From positions 1-6,128 of the forward strand of contig CAJTWQ010000080.1 in assembly GCA_910579835.1 (NCBI GenBank): 6,128 bases of DNA, given 5' to 3'. The notes below the pieces were generated by a model. It was not told the origin of the DNA and did no database searches. It saw only the letters and a program-made list of their open reading frames with translations. Position 1 is the first letter of the stretch; the number at the start of each line of letters is the position of its first letter. Below are positions 1 to 5,574 of this stretch, in pieces. Both the position numbers and the translations under genes were made by a program. The DNA comes from an uncultured Ruminococcus sp. Its GTDB lineage: Bacteria > Bacillota > Clostridia > Oscillospirales > Ruminococcaceae.

Positions 1-547
1 GATAACCGGGGATGATAATGTCGCTGTCGATTTCGTTACCCCAGACATCCCATCCCGGCTGCCGACGACGGGCAAAAAGCTCCAACCGCGGCTCTTCAGG
101 GTAACAGCGTTCTGCAATTGCGAAAAACTCCCGGGGCTTCTCAGAATGAGCGGCTGTCGGTGCGATAAACCACGATACCTGATTTTTTACATGGATTGGC
201 ATTTTTCCTTTTACGCCCAAAACCACATGCTCTGTATCATTACGAAGGTATCTGCCCAATCCGAGCTGTGGGCGAAACTTAAACCATGTCAAAATTGCTT
301 TTGGCTCAAATCCCCATCTGCGTAAGACCTCATGCCCTTCATTCATCGTAGAATTTGTGACCCAGAGCCAGCATACAGCGTCCTCTGCGGCAAAATCTCC
401 AACAGGTAGGTTGAAAATCTCCGTCATGCTCATCAAAGGGTAGTGCTTTTGTGCTCCCAGAGTCCCTTTCTGGTTCTTGGACCACGGCGGATCTGCGGCA
501 ATTACTTTATAAACTTTATTTGTTTTTGGACTGTTGACTTTATCCAT
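1..547 (-). CDS. MT-A70 family adenine-N6 DNA methyltransferase, C-terminus cut by window edge
   Basis: Predicted to transfer a methyl group from S-adenosylmethionine to the N6 of adenine, probably in DNA. The frame is open from the ATG at 547 to the left edge, giving 182 residues without a stop. The family signature DPPW, the catalytic motif, is at residues 19-22 after a short beta strand (KVYKVIAA). Further family features follow in order: HYPLMSMTEI, CWLWVTNS, GFEPKAILTWFK, an SEKP motif, and ELFARRRQPGWDVWGNEI near the end. Members are usually about 180-280 aa, so little is missing. The start is supported by AAAGGAAG about 7 nt upstream. No restriction endonuclease is visible beside it, so it looks like an orphan methylase of the kind common on phages and conjugative elements. 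It may be read from its own promoter or from the small-gene operon upstream. Family is certain; target sequence is not. Confidence 0.93.
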   Translation of the reverse strand, partial: MDKVNSPKTNKVYKVIAADPPWSKNQKGTLGAQKHYPLMSMTEIFNLPVGDFAAEDAVCWLWVTNSTMNEGHEVLRRWGFEPKAILTWFKFRPQLGLGRYLRNDTEHVVLGVKGKMPIHVKNQVSWFIAPTAAHSEKPREFFAIAERCYPEEPRLELFARRRQPGWDVWGNEIDSDIIIPGY

Positions 548-570
548 ACATATCTTCCTTTCTTTTGCTT

Positions 571-608
571 GGTGTGGCTTTGACGGTATTTAAGCGCAAA
601 ACCACACC
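571..608 (-). promoter_or_regulatory. Stem-loop in the leader of the methyltransferase gene
   Basis: The arms at 571-581 and 598-608 form an 11-bp stem with a 16-nt loop. In minus-strand RNA all 11 positions pair, one as a G-U wobble; in plus-strand RNA that position would be a C-A mismatch. This suggests it works as RNA in the methyltransferase transcript. No T-run follows, so it is not a terminator. It ends roughly 15 nt before the ribosome-binding site and could stabilise the message or modulate translation. Confidence 0.4.
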
Positions 609-647
609 GAATAATAATTGTTATGTCTAAAACTTTGTTAGCGATGC

Positions 648-674
648 GACATCCTCTAACAGAGGTAGAATGTC
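648..674. repeat. Imperfect inverted repeat in the gap between the small membrane gene and the methyltransferase
   Basis: CCTCT (653-657) and AGAGG (661-665) pair around a 3-nt loop, and GACAT (648-652) and ATGTC (670-674) extend the stem across a 4-nt bulge. It is not followed by a T-run on either strand. A TTGACA hexamer on the minus strand (671-676) overlaps one end but has no acceptable -10 box at 16-18 bp. It could be an operator or a small RNA structure. The rest of the 548-732 gap shows no convincing gene. Confidence 0.25.
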
Positions 675-732
675 AATTAAGACGTTGCAATAACTGCTGA
701 TGTGTTTTCTACTATAATGTGTTGACAACGGC

Positions 733-969
733 TCAATCTTCCTCATACTCGTCCTCGTATTCCTCTGCCTGCGACCGGCAAGCCTCCCGGAGCATAGCCT
801 CGTAAGCATTCAGGCTGTTGGAGTTCATTTCAAACTGCTCTTTTACCATGCGGTTAAAATGGTTGTTCTCCTGTTTAAGATGCCGATAATCGCTGTAGCA
901 GAGGAGAAGGAACAAAACCAGGAGTGCCAGGCAAATGCTCAGTACCAGTAAAATAAAAATCCCTGCCAT
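733..969 (-). CDS. Small single-pass membrane protein with acidic tail (hypothetical)
   Basis: Unrecognised 78-aa protein. It opens with one hydrophobic segment (about residues 2-24, MAGIFILLVLSICLALL onward), then a charged, helical, possibly coiled-coil stretch, and ends in a run of nine Glu/Asp and two Tyr among the last 11 residues. The N-terminus is probably membrane-embedded and the acidic tail cytoplasmic. I chose the ATG at 969 because it overlaps the stop of the upstream gene as TAATG and has GGGGG 8 nt upstream, a standard layout for translational coupling. An in-frame ATG at 984 would add five residues (MGAVL) but has a poor ribosome-binding site. The layout suggests it is made together with the 106-aa protein before it. 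Function unknown. Confidence 0.7.
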   Translation of the reverse strand: MAGIFILLVLSICLALLVLFLLLCYSDYRHLKQENNHFNRMVKEQFEMNSNSLNAYEAMLREACRSQAEEYEDEYEED

Positions 970-1289
970 TAAAACCGCCCCCATTTCTCTATCTGCTGGG
1001 CAGTTGTCTCAGCGTAAGCTCTTAGAATCTTCTGATAAAATTCTTTGCCTGCCGGCGCCATATGAGATAAACGTCCGACTGCCAAAGCCATAGCGCCAGT
1101 GTCTTCGAGGGCGTTTTTAGCGAGCAAAGCTCGACAGCGATTCTCGCTAGCGGCAAGCATGGCGTTTTCCAACATCAGTTTTGTGGATTTAGGGGCTAAC
1201 AGCCCTCCGATGCCGCGTCTGGTAGGGAGAGCATCAATCACGTCCCCCGTAAATGCTTCAGTTGTGAATTCAACTTTTGATGATTTCAT
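969..1289 (-). CDS. Hypothetical 106-aa helical protein
   Basis: Unrecognised soluble protein without signal peptide or membrane segment. After an extended N-terminus (KVEFTTEAFTGDVIDALPTRRGIGG) the rest is rich in Ala, Leu, Lys and Glu and looks largely helical, with segments around LMLENAMLAASENRCRALLA and KEFYQKILRAYAETTAQQIE. The start is well supported by GAGGAGG 7 nt upstream (1297-1303). The stop codon overlaps the start of the membrane protein that follows, so the two are probably coupled. A stretch around residues 58-95 has the look of small helical proteins seen on Firmicute mobile elements, but this is an impression, not a family assignment. It lies in a unit separate from the surface-protein operon, because a terminator intervenes. 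Confidence 0.75.
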   Translation of the reverse strand: MKSSKVEFTTEAFTGDVIDALPTRRGIGGLLAPKSTKLMLENAMLAASENRCRALLAKNALEDTGAMALAVGRLSHMAPAGKEFYQKILRAYAETTAQQIEKWGRF

Positions 1290-1314
1290 AGAGATTCCTC
1301 CTCGTGATTATTTT

Positions 1315-1336
1315 TAAGGGATTGCCCCTTATAAGG
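1315..1336. repeat. Overlapping short palindromes upstream of the 106-aa gene
   Basis: TAAGGG (1315-1320) and CCCTTA (1326-1331) form a 6-bp stem with a 5-nt loop, and CCTTATAAGG (1327-1336) is a perfect 10-bp palindrome. The two overlap, so only one can form at a time. They sit about 12 nt upstream of the ribosome-binding site in the leader of the 106-aa gene. They could be an operator or a translation-control structure, or chance in AT-rich sequence. Confidence 0.2.
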
Positions 1337-1405
1337 AAATAGTCAGTTAGGGAATGCGGGATTTAACCTTTGGATAGGAATTTTTTAGAAAAGTTTTTGA
1401 TAAGA

Positions 1406-1434
1406 AGTAAACGCAGTAGAAAATAGAATTGCAA
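1406..1434 (-). promoter_or_regulatory. Candidate promoter of the 106-aa/78-aa gene pair
   Basis: On the minus strand TTGCAA (1429-1434) and TTTACT (1406-1411) are spaced 17 bp, each matching 4 of 6 consensus positions. The site lies just past the terminator of the surface-protein operon, where a promoter for the next leftward genes is needed. The implied leader is about 110 nt. Weak boxes make this tentative. Confidence 0.3.
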
Positions 1435-1439
1435 GCATC

Positions 1440-1465
1440 AAAAAAAGGACGCTGCAGAAGCGCCC
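1440..1465 (-). terminator. Intrinsic terminator of the surface-protein operon
   Basis: In minus-strand RNA GGGCGCT (1459-1465) pairs with AGCGTCC (1447-1453), including one G-U pair, around a 5-nt loop, and is followed directly by seven Ts (1440-1446). It lies about 37 nt after the stop codon of the 456-aa gene. Shape and position are classic for rho-independent termination. Confidence 0.85.
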
Positions 1466-1502
1466 TTAAAAGGATTGAACTGACAAATAAGCGTATGTTA
1501 GT

Positions 1503-2873
1503 TTACGGTTTTTGTCGTATTCGCCATTTGTAGAATAATAGTCCGGCAATAGCTGCCAAACATAATACTATCAAGCAGAGGAGTATAGTTGTTACAACAG
1601 GAAACCATGCGGCATTTTTATATATAATAACAGAAGCATGATCCTGTATTGTTTTTTGACCTACTCCGGCTTGCGACCAATTTGTGAGAGCGTTCGCACC
1701 CACTTCAAGATTTTCGTCTACGACCTCAGCGGTGAAATAAACATAGGCGTTTGCTCCCGGCTCATAATCACCAATTTTAGTTCCATCCGCTACGAGATAG
1801 TCATGTTCTGCGGTTGCTTTATTAGGATGGCTGGAATTTTTCAGTTCAGTTGTTCCCTCAACATAGCGTAAATTCTCTGGAAGGATATTTTTAATAGTTA
1901 CGCCAGTTTGTTTCATGTTGCCTGTATTCTTGTACTCAATACGAAACTCCACTTTATCCCCAACTTTAGCTTCGATTACATCTTCCCAATCATCATCACT
2001 GTCAGCAAGCCGGACTTTTTGCTCTACTGTATATTCGTAGTCAAAGATAGATCGTACCATTATTGTAACGTAATTAGCATATTCATAACCACCTGGAACA
2101 CGACCATCAAGAGCGTCAGAGCCAATCAAAACACCATCAGTGCCTGCAGCTTTTACAATGTCATCACTCAGAGTCCAACCAGCATTATCAAGATAGCCGC
2201 CAGCAGCGGCTTCGTCTTGGGTCTTGCTATTGTTCAATAAGGCTGAACCGTAAACATAGTCAAGATGGAAAGGGATATCCCCCCGGAAATTTATGTAATC
2301 CCAATACTCTGAAGGAGTCGCATTAGACGAACTAATGAAACCATTTACTTGAATCTGATGTTTCCCAGTTTCTTCGTTTACTGTACTGGTGCCGTTTGGA
2401 ATACTGAACTTAACGCGAGTATTCTCGGCAACAGCGTCTTCACCGTTCGGGTTGTTATTGTGAACATAAAGACGAAGAACAAAAAATGCCCCATCAGTGA
2501 CCGTGATATTATTACCCTGCCACTTCGTATTTGGTATAGCACTCTCTGCACGACCGTCTTCAAGCAAATCCGTTTGCCGTGCGCCCACGAAATTCTTTTC
2601 GTCCCCGATTGTGCTGTCAGAAATCGTATTGAAGATAATCTGGCCTGGGTAGTTGTCATTGTTCTTGTAGTCTTCACCGTCAGAAACCGGCGTAGCACCA
2701 ATAGCTCCGTTGTCTATTTCTTCAATAGTATAACTTGGGCGTCCTTTCTCTCCGGTGTCGGGATCAACGTAATTATCGCCCCAAGCAAAAACCTTTACAG
2801 GAGGCAGGAAACCAATAATGCAAACAGTTATTATCCATATCTTTATAAAAAAAGCAACGTTAAACCGCTTCAT
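1503..2873 (-). CDS. Secreted, membrane-anchored surface protein with DUF11-like domain
   Basis: Predicted extracellular protein of 456 aa. A signal peptide covers residues 1-30 (basic start, hydrophobic core IIGFLPPV, likely cleavage after VFA). The mature N-terminus carries RPSYT and FNTISDSTIGDEKNFV, the pattern that opens a family of surface proteins known from Actinobacteria, Patescibacteria (Saccharibacteria) and some Firmicutes. A central region (about 110-275) includes NGFI, PFHLDYVYGSA and VPGGYEYANYVTI. A DUF11-like beta-sandwich lies at about 299-400 (VGDKVEFRIEYKNTGN through ILPENLRYVEGTTEL). A transmembrane helix at 424-446 and a basic tail KWRIRQKP anchor the C-terminus. There is no LPXTG sortase motif. 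AAGGAGGTG before the ATG is a near-ideal ribosome-binding site. It follows the 462-aa gene by 17 nt and precedes the operon terminator. Role in adhesion or the cell envelope is inferred from the architecture. Confidence 0.9.
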   Translation of the reverse strand: MKRFNVAFFIKIWIITVCIIGFLPPVKVFAWGDNYVDPDTGEKGRPSYTIEEIDNGAIGATPVSDGEDYKNNDNYPGQIIFNTISDSTIGDEKNFVGARQTDLLEDGRAESAIPNTKWQGNNITVTDGAFFVLRLYVHNNNPNGEDAVAENTRVKFSIPNGTSTVNEETGKHQIQVNGFISSSNATPSEYWDYINFRGDIPFHLDYVYGSALLNNSKTQDEAAAGGYLDNAGWTLSDDIVKAAGTDGVLIGSDALDGRVPGGYEYANYVTIMVRSIFDYEYTVEQKVRLADSDDDWEDVIEAKVGDKVEFRIEYKNTGNMKQTGVTIKNILPENLRYVEGTTELKNSSHPNKATAEHDYLVADGTKIGDYEPGANAYVYFTAEVVDENLEVGANALTNWSQAGVGQKTIQDHASVIIYKNAAWFPVVTTILLCLIVLCLAAIAGLLFYKWRIRQKP

Positions 2874-2890
2874 ACTGCACCTCCTTAAAA

Positions 2891-4279
2891 TTATTCTGAA
2901 TCTATATTTGATTCGAAGCCAGTAGAAGATGCTTCATCATCATTTTTATCATCAATTGCGGCTTCGTTTTTCCGAGGTCCACCAACAATTACAGTTGCCG
3001 TATCTTGGACGATGTCATCAACGTCATGAACCACTATATCTGAATAGTTCCTTGCGCCAGCCGCTAACTCATTAGTTGCTATCATATGTTTACTATGTAC
3101 ATTCTCCATGCGCACAACATCAGGCCAAGAACTTGTGTAGCATAAATCATTCTGGTTCAACTCAATGGGCGCCGTTTCTACTTTTAGATAGTCTTCTCCC
3201 CCCAAAGGAAGCATTATATTTTTCTCCATAATTTCTATCTTTGTTGGCACTATTTTTTCTACCTCTTCTTTTGCTTGGGAAATTTCCTTTTCTTTCGTTG
3301 TGTTCATATTTTCTATTATTGACACTAATTTTATTCCCATTATTGCTAGCGCAGATACTGCAATCACAAGCGTAATGGATGAGGCTTTGGGCAAATGTAA
3401 TGATGCACTTGAGAGTAGCTGCTTTATAGCAGTTAATTTCACTTTGAACTTGCCCATAAAGATACCAAACCATCCAGCCCCATAAGGTGACGGTTCTGGA
3501 GGATTTGGGTCAATAGGTTCAGCTTCGCTGCCTCCTAGTTCTTGTGTTCCCTTGTCATCCGTCTCTTCGATATTTGTTATTGGCATATCGTCTAGCTCAT
3601 CTTCTGTGGAGAGTGAACCTGACTTTGAGTTATAATCTTGCTCTGTGAAGAGTGAGGGATTATCTAATGTAAAACATGGTTCTGGTAGTTTGATTTCCCG
3701 TTTCTTATGTCCATTTAGTTCAACCATGTGCGTATGGTTCTTAATACCATCTATCAGACACTGCTGGCAATTAGCTGCGGTTGATAAATGTTTACTAAGA
3801 TATTGCCTGCAACGTTTGTCATCTTGAGAAATATTTCGCCGCGGTTTAGACTGCGCGTCATCTATATTGATATTGTCAGTTGATTTGAATGTAGGACGGA
3901 CAAGTTCCATATAATCACTTTTTGATAGGTAATCTTTATGTCGATCTGCAGCAATATAAGGGGTTCCGTTTTTTCCTGTATGATAGTAGCCCTCCAAGAG
4001 TCCAAGTGCTAGAAGATACGCATCACATTTTTGTACGGCTTCTCTGTATTTATCATATTTATCCGCTGACACCCCTTTCTTATGAATGGTTATATTCATA
4101 ACCGCTTCAATCAGAAGGGCTTCGAACGAAACCAGACTTTTATTGCTCTTTAAACCTAACAATTCCCATGCTTCTGGAAGATAGTCCTCAAAACAGGACT
4201 TATCATCATCTTTTAACTCGCGCATATTTGTTAATAAGTTGTATATTTTATTCTGTTTTTCTGATGGCAAGCCCAGCAC
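2891..4279 (-). CDS. Single-pass membrane protein with large cytoplasmic region and external Ig-like (BIG2-type) domain
   Basis: Not recognised as a named family; 462 aa. Residues 1-200 are soluble and helical, with a cysteine/histidine cluster (C157, H164, C171, C174; HLSTAANCQQC) that could bind metal and loosely recalls anti-sigma zinc motifs, though the H-C spacing is longer. Residues 205-265 are acidic and proline-rich, probably a disordered linker. A basic stretch (277-298) precedes one transmembrane helix at 301-322, suggesting N-inside, C-outside. A short charged helix (327-348) leads to an external domain at about 352-434 whose pattern (SSWPDVVRMEN, MIATNELAAGA, YSDIVV, ATVIV) fits a bacterial Ig-like BIG2 fold. 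The tail is acidic. The start is GTG at 4279, with GAGAAGGGAAG close upstream; TTG at 4270, with AAGGTG 6 nt before it, is an alternative. Co-transcribed with the DUF11 protein. Confidence 0.85.
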   Translation of the reverse strand: MLGLPSEKQNKIYNLLTNMRELKDDDKSCFEDYLPEAWELLGLKSNKSLVSFEALLIEAVMNITIHKKGVSADKYDKYREAVQKCDAYLLALGLLEGYYHTGKNGTPYIAADRHKDYLSKSDYMELVRPTFKSTDNINIDDAQSKPRRNISQDDKRCRQYLSKHLSTAANCQQCLIDGIKNHTHMVELNGHKKREIKLPEPCFTLDNPSLFTEQDYNSKSGSLSTEDELDDMPITNIEETDDKGTQELGGSEAEPIDPNPPEPSPYGAGWFGIFMGKFKVKLTAIKQLLSSASLHLPKASSITLVIAVSALAIMGIKLVSIIENMNTTKEKEISQAKEEVEKIVPTKIEIMEKNIMLPLGGEDYLKVETAPIELNQNDLCYTSSWPDVVRMENVHSKHMIATNELAAGARNYSDIVVHDVDDIVQDTATVIVGGPRKNEAAIDDKNDDEASSTGFESNIDSE

Positions 4280-4305
4280 CTTCCCTTCTCGACAAAGTTA
4301 AAAAT

Positions 4306-4334
4306 ATTATATAATAGTTTTGATTTAATCGCAA
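4306..4334 (-). promoter_or_regulatory. Promoter of the 462-aa/456-aa surface operon
   Basis: TTGCGA (4329-4334) and a perfect TATAAT (4306-4311) are separated by 17 bp on the minus strand. The predicted start near 4299 leaves a leader of only about 20 nt before the GTG. The -35 box begins 3 bp past the T-run of the preceding terminator, so one unit ends and the next begins within a few bases. Confidence 0.65.
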
Positions 4335-4336
4335 TG

Positions 4337-4365
4337 AAAAAGCCACGACCGGGGTCGCAGCTTTT
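4337..4365 (-). terminator. Intrinsic terminator of the 201-aa gene
   Basis: In minus-strand RNA AAAAGC pairs with GCTTTT, then two G-U pairs and four Watson-Crick pairs close a 4-nt loop; five Ts (4337-4341) follow. It begins 13 nt after the TAA of the 201-aa gene. The plus strand also has A- and T-rich flanks, but two pairs become C-A mismatches there, so leftward termination is favoured. Confidence 0.75.
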
Positions 4366-4378
4366 ATTTTTCTGGTTC

Positions 4379-4984
4379 TTAATACTCTGTAATGTGGCAA
4401 ACATGCCCAGGTATCCGCTCATTTCCATATTCGTTTTCAGAAAACTGCATTTTTTGTATTTTGCGTTTGCCCAGAAATTCAATCAGCACAGTACTTACCC
4501 CGACCTCATCGTCATAAGTCACTTTACCAATATAGCGCCGTGTTGGCAGTCCATCGTCATAATCCACTTCAAGTTCAACTTCAAGACAATCGCGTTCCAC
4601 AAAGAAAAAAGACACGCCTGATGCGAAAGTGTAGCTACATTTGCCTTCCGAAGGAGCTAACGTCTCTATTGGGTGTTCATTGGCATAAAAAGCCGAAAAT
4701 CCTCCACTTGCGGTAAACTGTACTCCGACCAACCGCCAACCGGGCAGCTCGCCACGTACCATACGCAGAGTATCCTCGTGGGATATCTCAATTTCATCAT
4801 CGCCAACTGCATCTAAACATAGTTCCTCAAAACTTTTTCCTCCAGTGCTTAAGAATCTCATTTTGATGGGTGGATTGATAAATGATTCCGGGACTGTGGT
4901 TGCTAGATACTCTGTATCTGCATTCGTGATATTTACGGAGCAGTCTGCGTCAGTCAAGTAACGGTCGTACATGATTCTTGCCAT
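4379..4984 (-). CDS. Hypothetical 201-aa soluble protein under operator control
   Basis: Unrecognised protein with no signal peptide and no membrane segment, acidic overall and apparently rich in beta strands (RLVGVQFTASGGFSAFY, CSYTFASGVSFFFVE, CLEVELEVDY, RRYIGKVTYDDE, STVLIEFLG). I place the start at the ATG at 4984 (MARIMYDRYL) because AGGAGGG lies 9 nt upstream. The frame stays open to an ATG at 5107, but that one has no ribosome-binding site and abuts a palindromic operator, so the extra 41 residues are probably leader. It is a single-gene unit with its own strong promoter, an operator at the expected transcription start, a leader of roughly 148 nt and a terminator just downstream. The tight control suggests an inducible or element-state-dependent role. 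No function can be named. Confidence 0.8.
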   Translation of the reverse strand: MARIMYDRYLTDADCSVNITNADTEYLATTVPESFINPPIKMRFLSTGGKSFEELCLDAVGDDEIEISHEDTLRMVRGELPGWRLVGVQFTASGGFSAFYANEHPIETLAPSEGKCSYTFASGVSFFFVERDCLEVELEVDYDDGLPTRRYIGKVTYDDEVGVSTVLIEFLGKRKIQKMQFSENEYGNERIPGHVCHITEY

Positions 4985-5107
4985 ATGTCTATACCCTCCT
5001 ATTATGTGATAGTTGATTATTGCGTCATTACCCGTCCTTTCAAAAAGCACAGGCAAATTCCGCAATAATCCAAGGGCATAAACAGAGTATTTAAGGTTAA
5101 TGTACAT

Positions 5108-5131
5108 ATAAGTTAGTATATACTAACTTAT
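5108..5131. promoter_or_regulatory. 24-bp perfect palindromic operator at the transcription start
   Basis: The two 12-bp half-sites (ATAAGTTAGTAT and its exact complement) meet with no spacer. The palindrome covers about +1 to +24 of the promoter at 5139-5167, a position where a bound dimeric repressor would block initiation or early elongation. The core resembles operators of small winged-helix or TetR-type repressors in general form, but no repressor gene is recognisable in the window. In RNA it could instead form a 5' hairpin that protects the message. Confidence 0.65.
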
Positions 5132-5138
5132 TGCAATC

Positions 5139-5167
5139 AGTATAGCACACATGTTCTTTTTTGTCAA
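5139..5167 (-). promoter_or_regulatory. Strong sigma-A promoter of the 201-aa gene
   Basis: On the minus strand a perfect TTGACA (5162-5167), a 17-bp spacer and TATACT (5139-5144, 5 of 6) are present, with TG one base upstream of the -10 box as in extended -10 promoters. Transcription would begin near 5132, at the edge of the 24-bp palindrome. A promoter this close to consensus is expected to be strong when not repressed. Confidence 0.8.
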
Positions 5168-5423
5168 TATGGCTTACGTTTTTGCCAGGATAAACTTATA
5201 AACTAAATTTTTTATAAAATTGGTTATCTCAATGGCATTTTCACGGAAAATTTTCTCTGAAATTTAAAAATTTCCTTTCAGAATCACTCACAGAGGAACG
5301 ATTTAACACTTTTGTAACTTTGTAAGTTTACCCTGCGTTTTTGCAGACTTATGATACCCCCCCTGACTCCCCTGTTGAGGCTTAATGAAGTCATTTTCTA
5401 TGAAAGGCACCTTTTGGCAAGTA
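5168..5423. other. AT-rich gene-free stretch with short inverted repeats and a C-run
   Basis: No convincing gene is seen in either direction. Structures present: GAAATTT/AAATTTC with a 2-bp spacer (5259-5274), AACTT-tgt-AAGTT (5316-5328), a CTGC/GCAG hairpin (5333-5346), a run of seven Cs (5357-5363) followed by CCCC (5369-5372), and AATGA-ag-TCATT (5384-5395). Together with the TTGACA array to the right, this mix of AT-rich DNA, small hairpins and repeats could be an origin of replication or transfer, but no Rep or relaxase gene is in view. Confidence 0.35.
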
Positions 5424-5489
5424 ATTGACAACGCATTGACAGTGAATTGACCATAAAATTCTGGATTGACAGGTCAATAATCTGTCAAT
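5424..5489. repeat. Array of TTGACA-like boxes with 11-bp phasing
   Basis: ATTGAC occurs directly at 5424, 5435 and 5446 (exactly 11 bp apart) and again at 5465. Its complement GTCAAT occurs at 5473 and 5484, also 11 bp apart. The inner copies form the inverted repeat ATTGACAG (5465-5472) / CTGTCAAT (5482-5489). None of the boxes has a matching -10 element at 17 bp, so they are not simply -35 boxes. TTGACA repeated every 11 bp is the layout bound by OmpR/PhoB-type response regulators (compare the Bacillus PhoP box), and also suits iterons. It ends at the -35 region of the rightward promoter. Confidence 0.7.
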
Positions 5490-5518
5490 TGAAGACAATT
5501 TTCCGTAGGCGATATATT
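5489..5518 (+). promoter_or_regulatory. Candidate promoter of the two-gene rightward operon
   Basis: TTGAAG (5489-5494, 4 of 6) and TATATT (5513-5518, 5 of 6) are 18 bp apart. The -35 box overlaps the last repeat of the TTGACA array and lies inside a small palindrome, AATTG-aaga-CAATT (5487-5500). A weak -35 directly beside phased upstream boxes is typical of activator-dependent promoters. The leader would be about 50 nt. Confidence 0.45.
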
Positions 5519-5574
5519 CTATTTACAAGCAACAAACCAACCATTTCAAATCCATTATTTAAGGAGGTCTATGT

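Noticed and set aside
648..676. Promoter with TTGACA at 671-676 for the methyltransferase
   Set aside because: No acceptable -10 hexamer at 16-18 bp (GATGTC at 17 bp).
627..809. 60-aa minus-strand frame across the end of the 78-aa gene
   Set aside because: No ribosome-binding site, atypical composition, and it overlaps a better-supported gene in another frame.
1503..1620. Sortase (LPXTG) anchoring of the 456-aa surface protein
   Set aside because: No LPXTG-like motif precedes the C-terminal helix; the protein appears anchored by the helix and basic tail only.
2349..2888. 179-aa plus-strand frame opposite the DUF11 gene
   Set aside because: Antisense shadow of a long, clearly coding gene with signal peptide and domain structure; no ribosome-binding site or family pattern.
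3162..3473. 103-aa minus-strand frame inside the 462-aa gene
   Set aside because: Same-strand alternate frame within a long gene; no ribosome-binding site and no recognisable pattern.
4985..5107. N-terminal extension of the 201-aa protein by 41 residues to an ATG at 5107
   Set aside because: No ribosome-binding site precedes the 5107 ATG, which abuts the palindromic operator, while the ATG at 4984 has AGGAGGG at 9 nt.
5424..5489. CRISPR array
   Set aside because: The repeated units are only 6-8 bp with 5-bp gaps, far too short for repeats and spacers; no cas gene is present.
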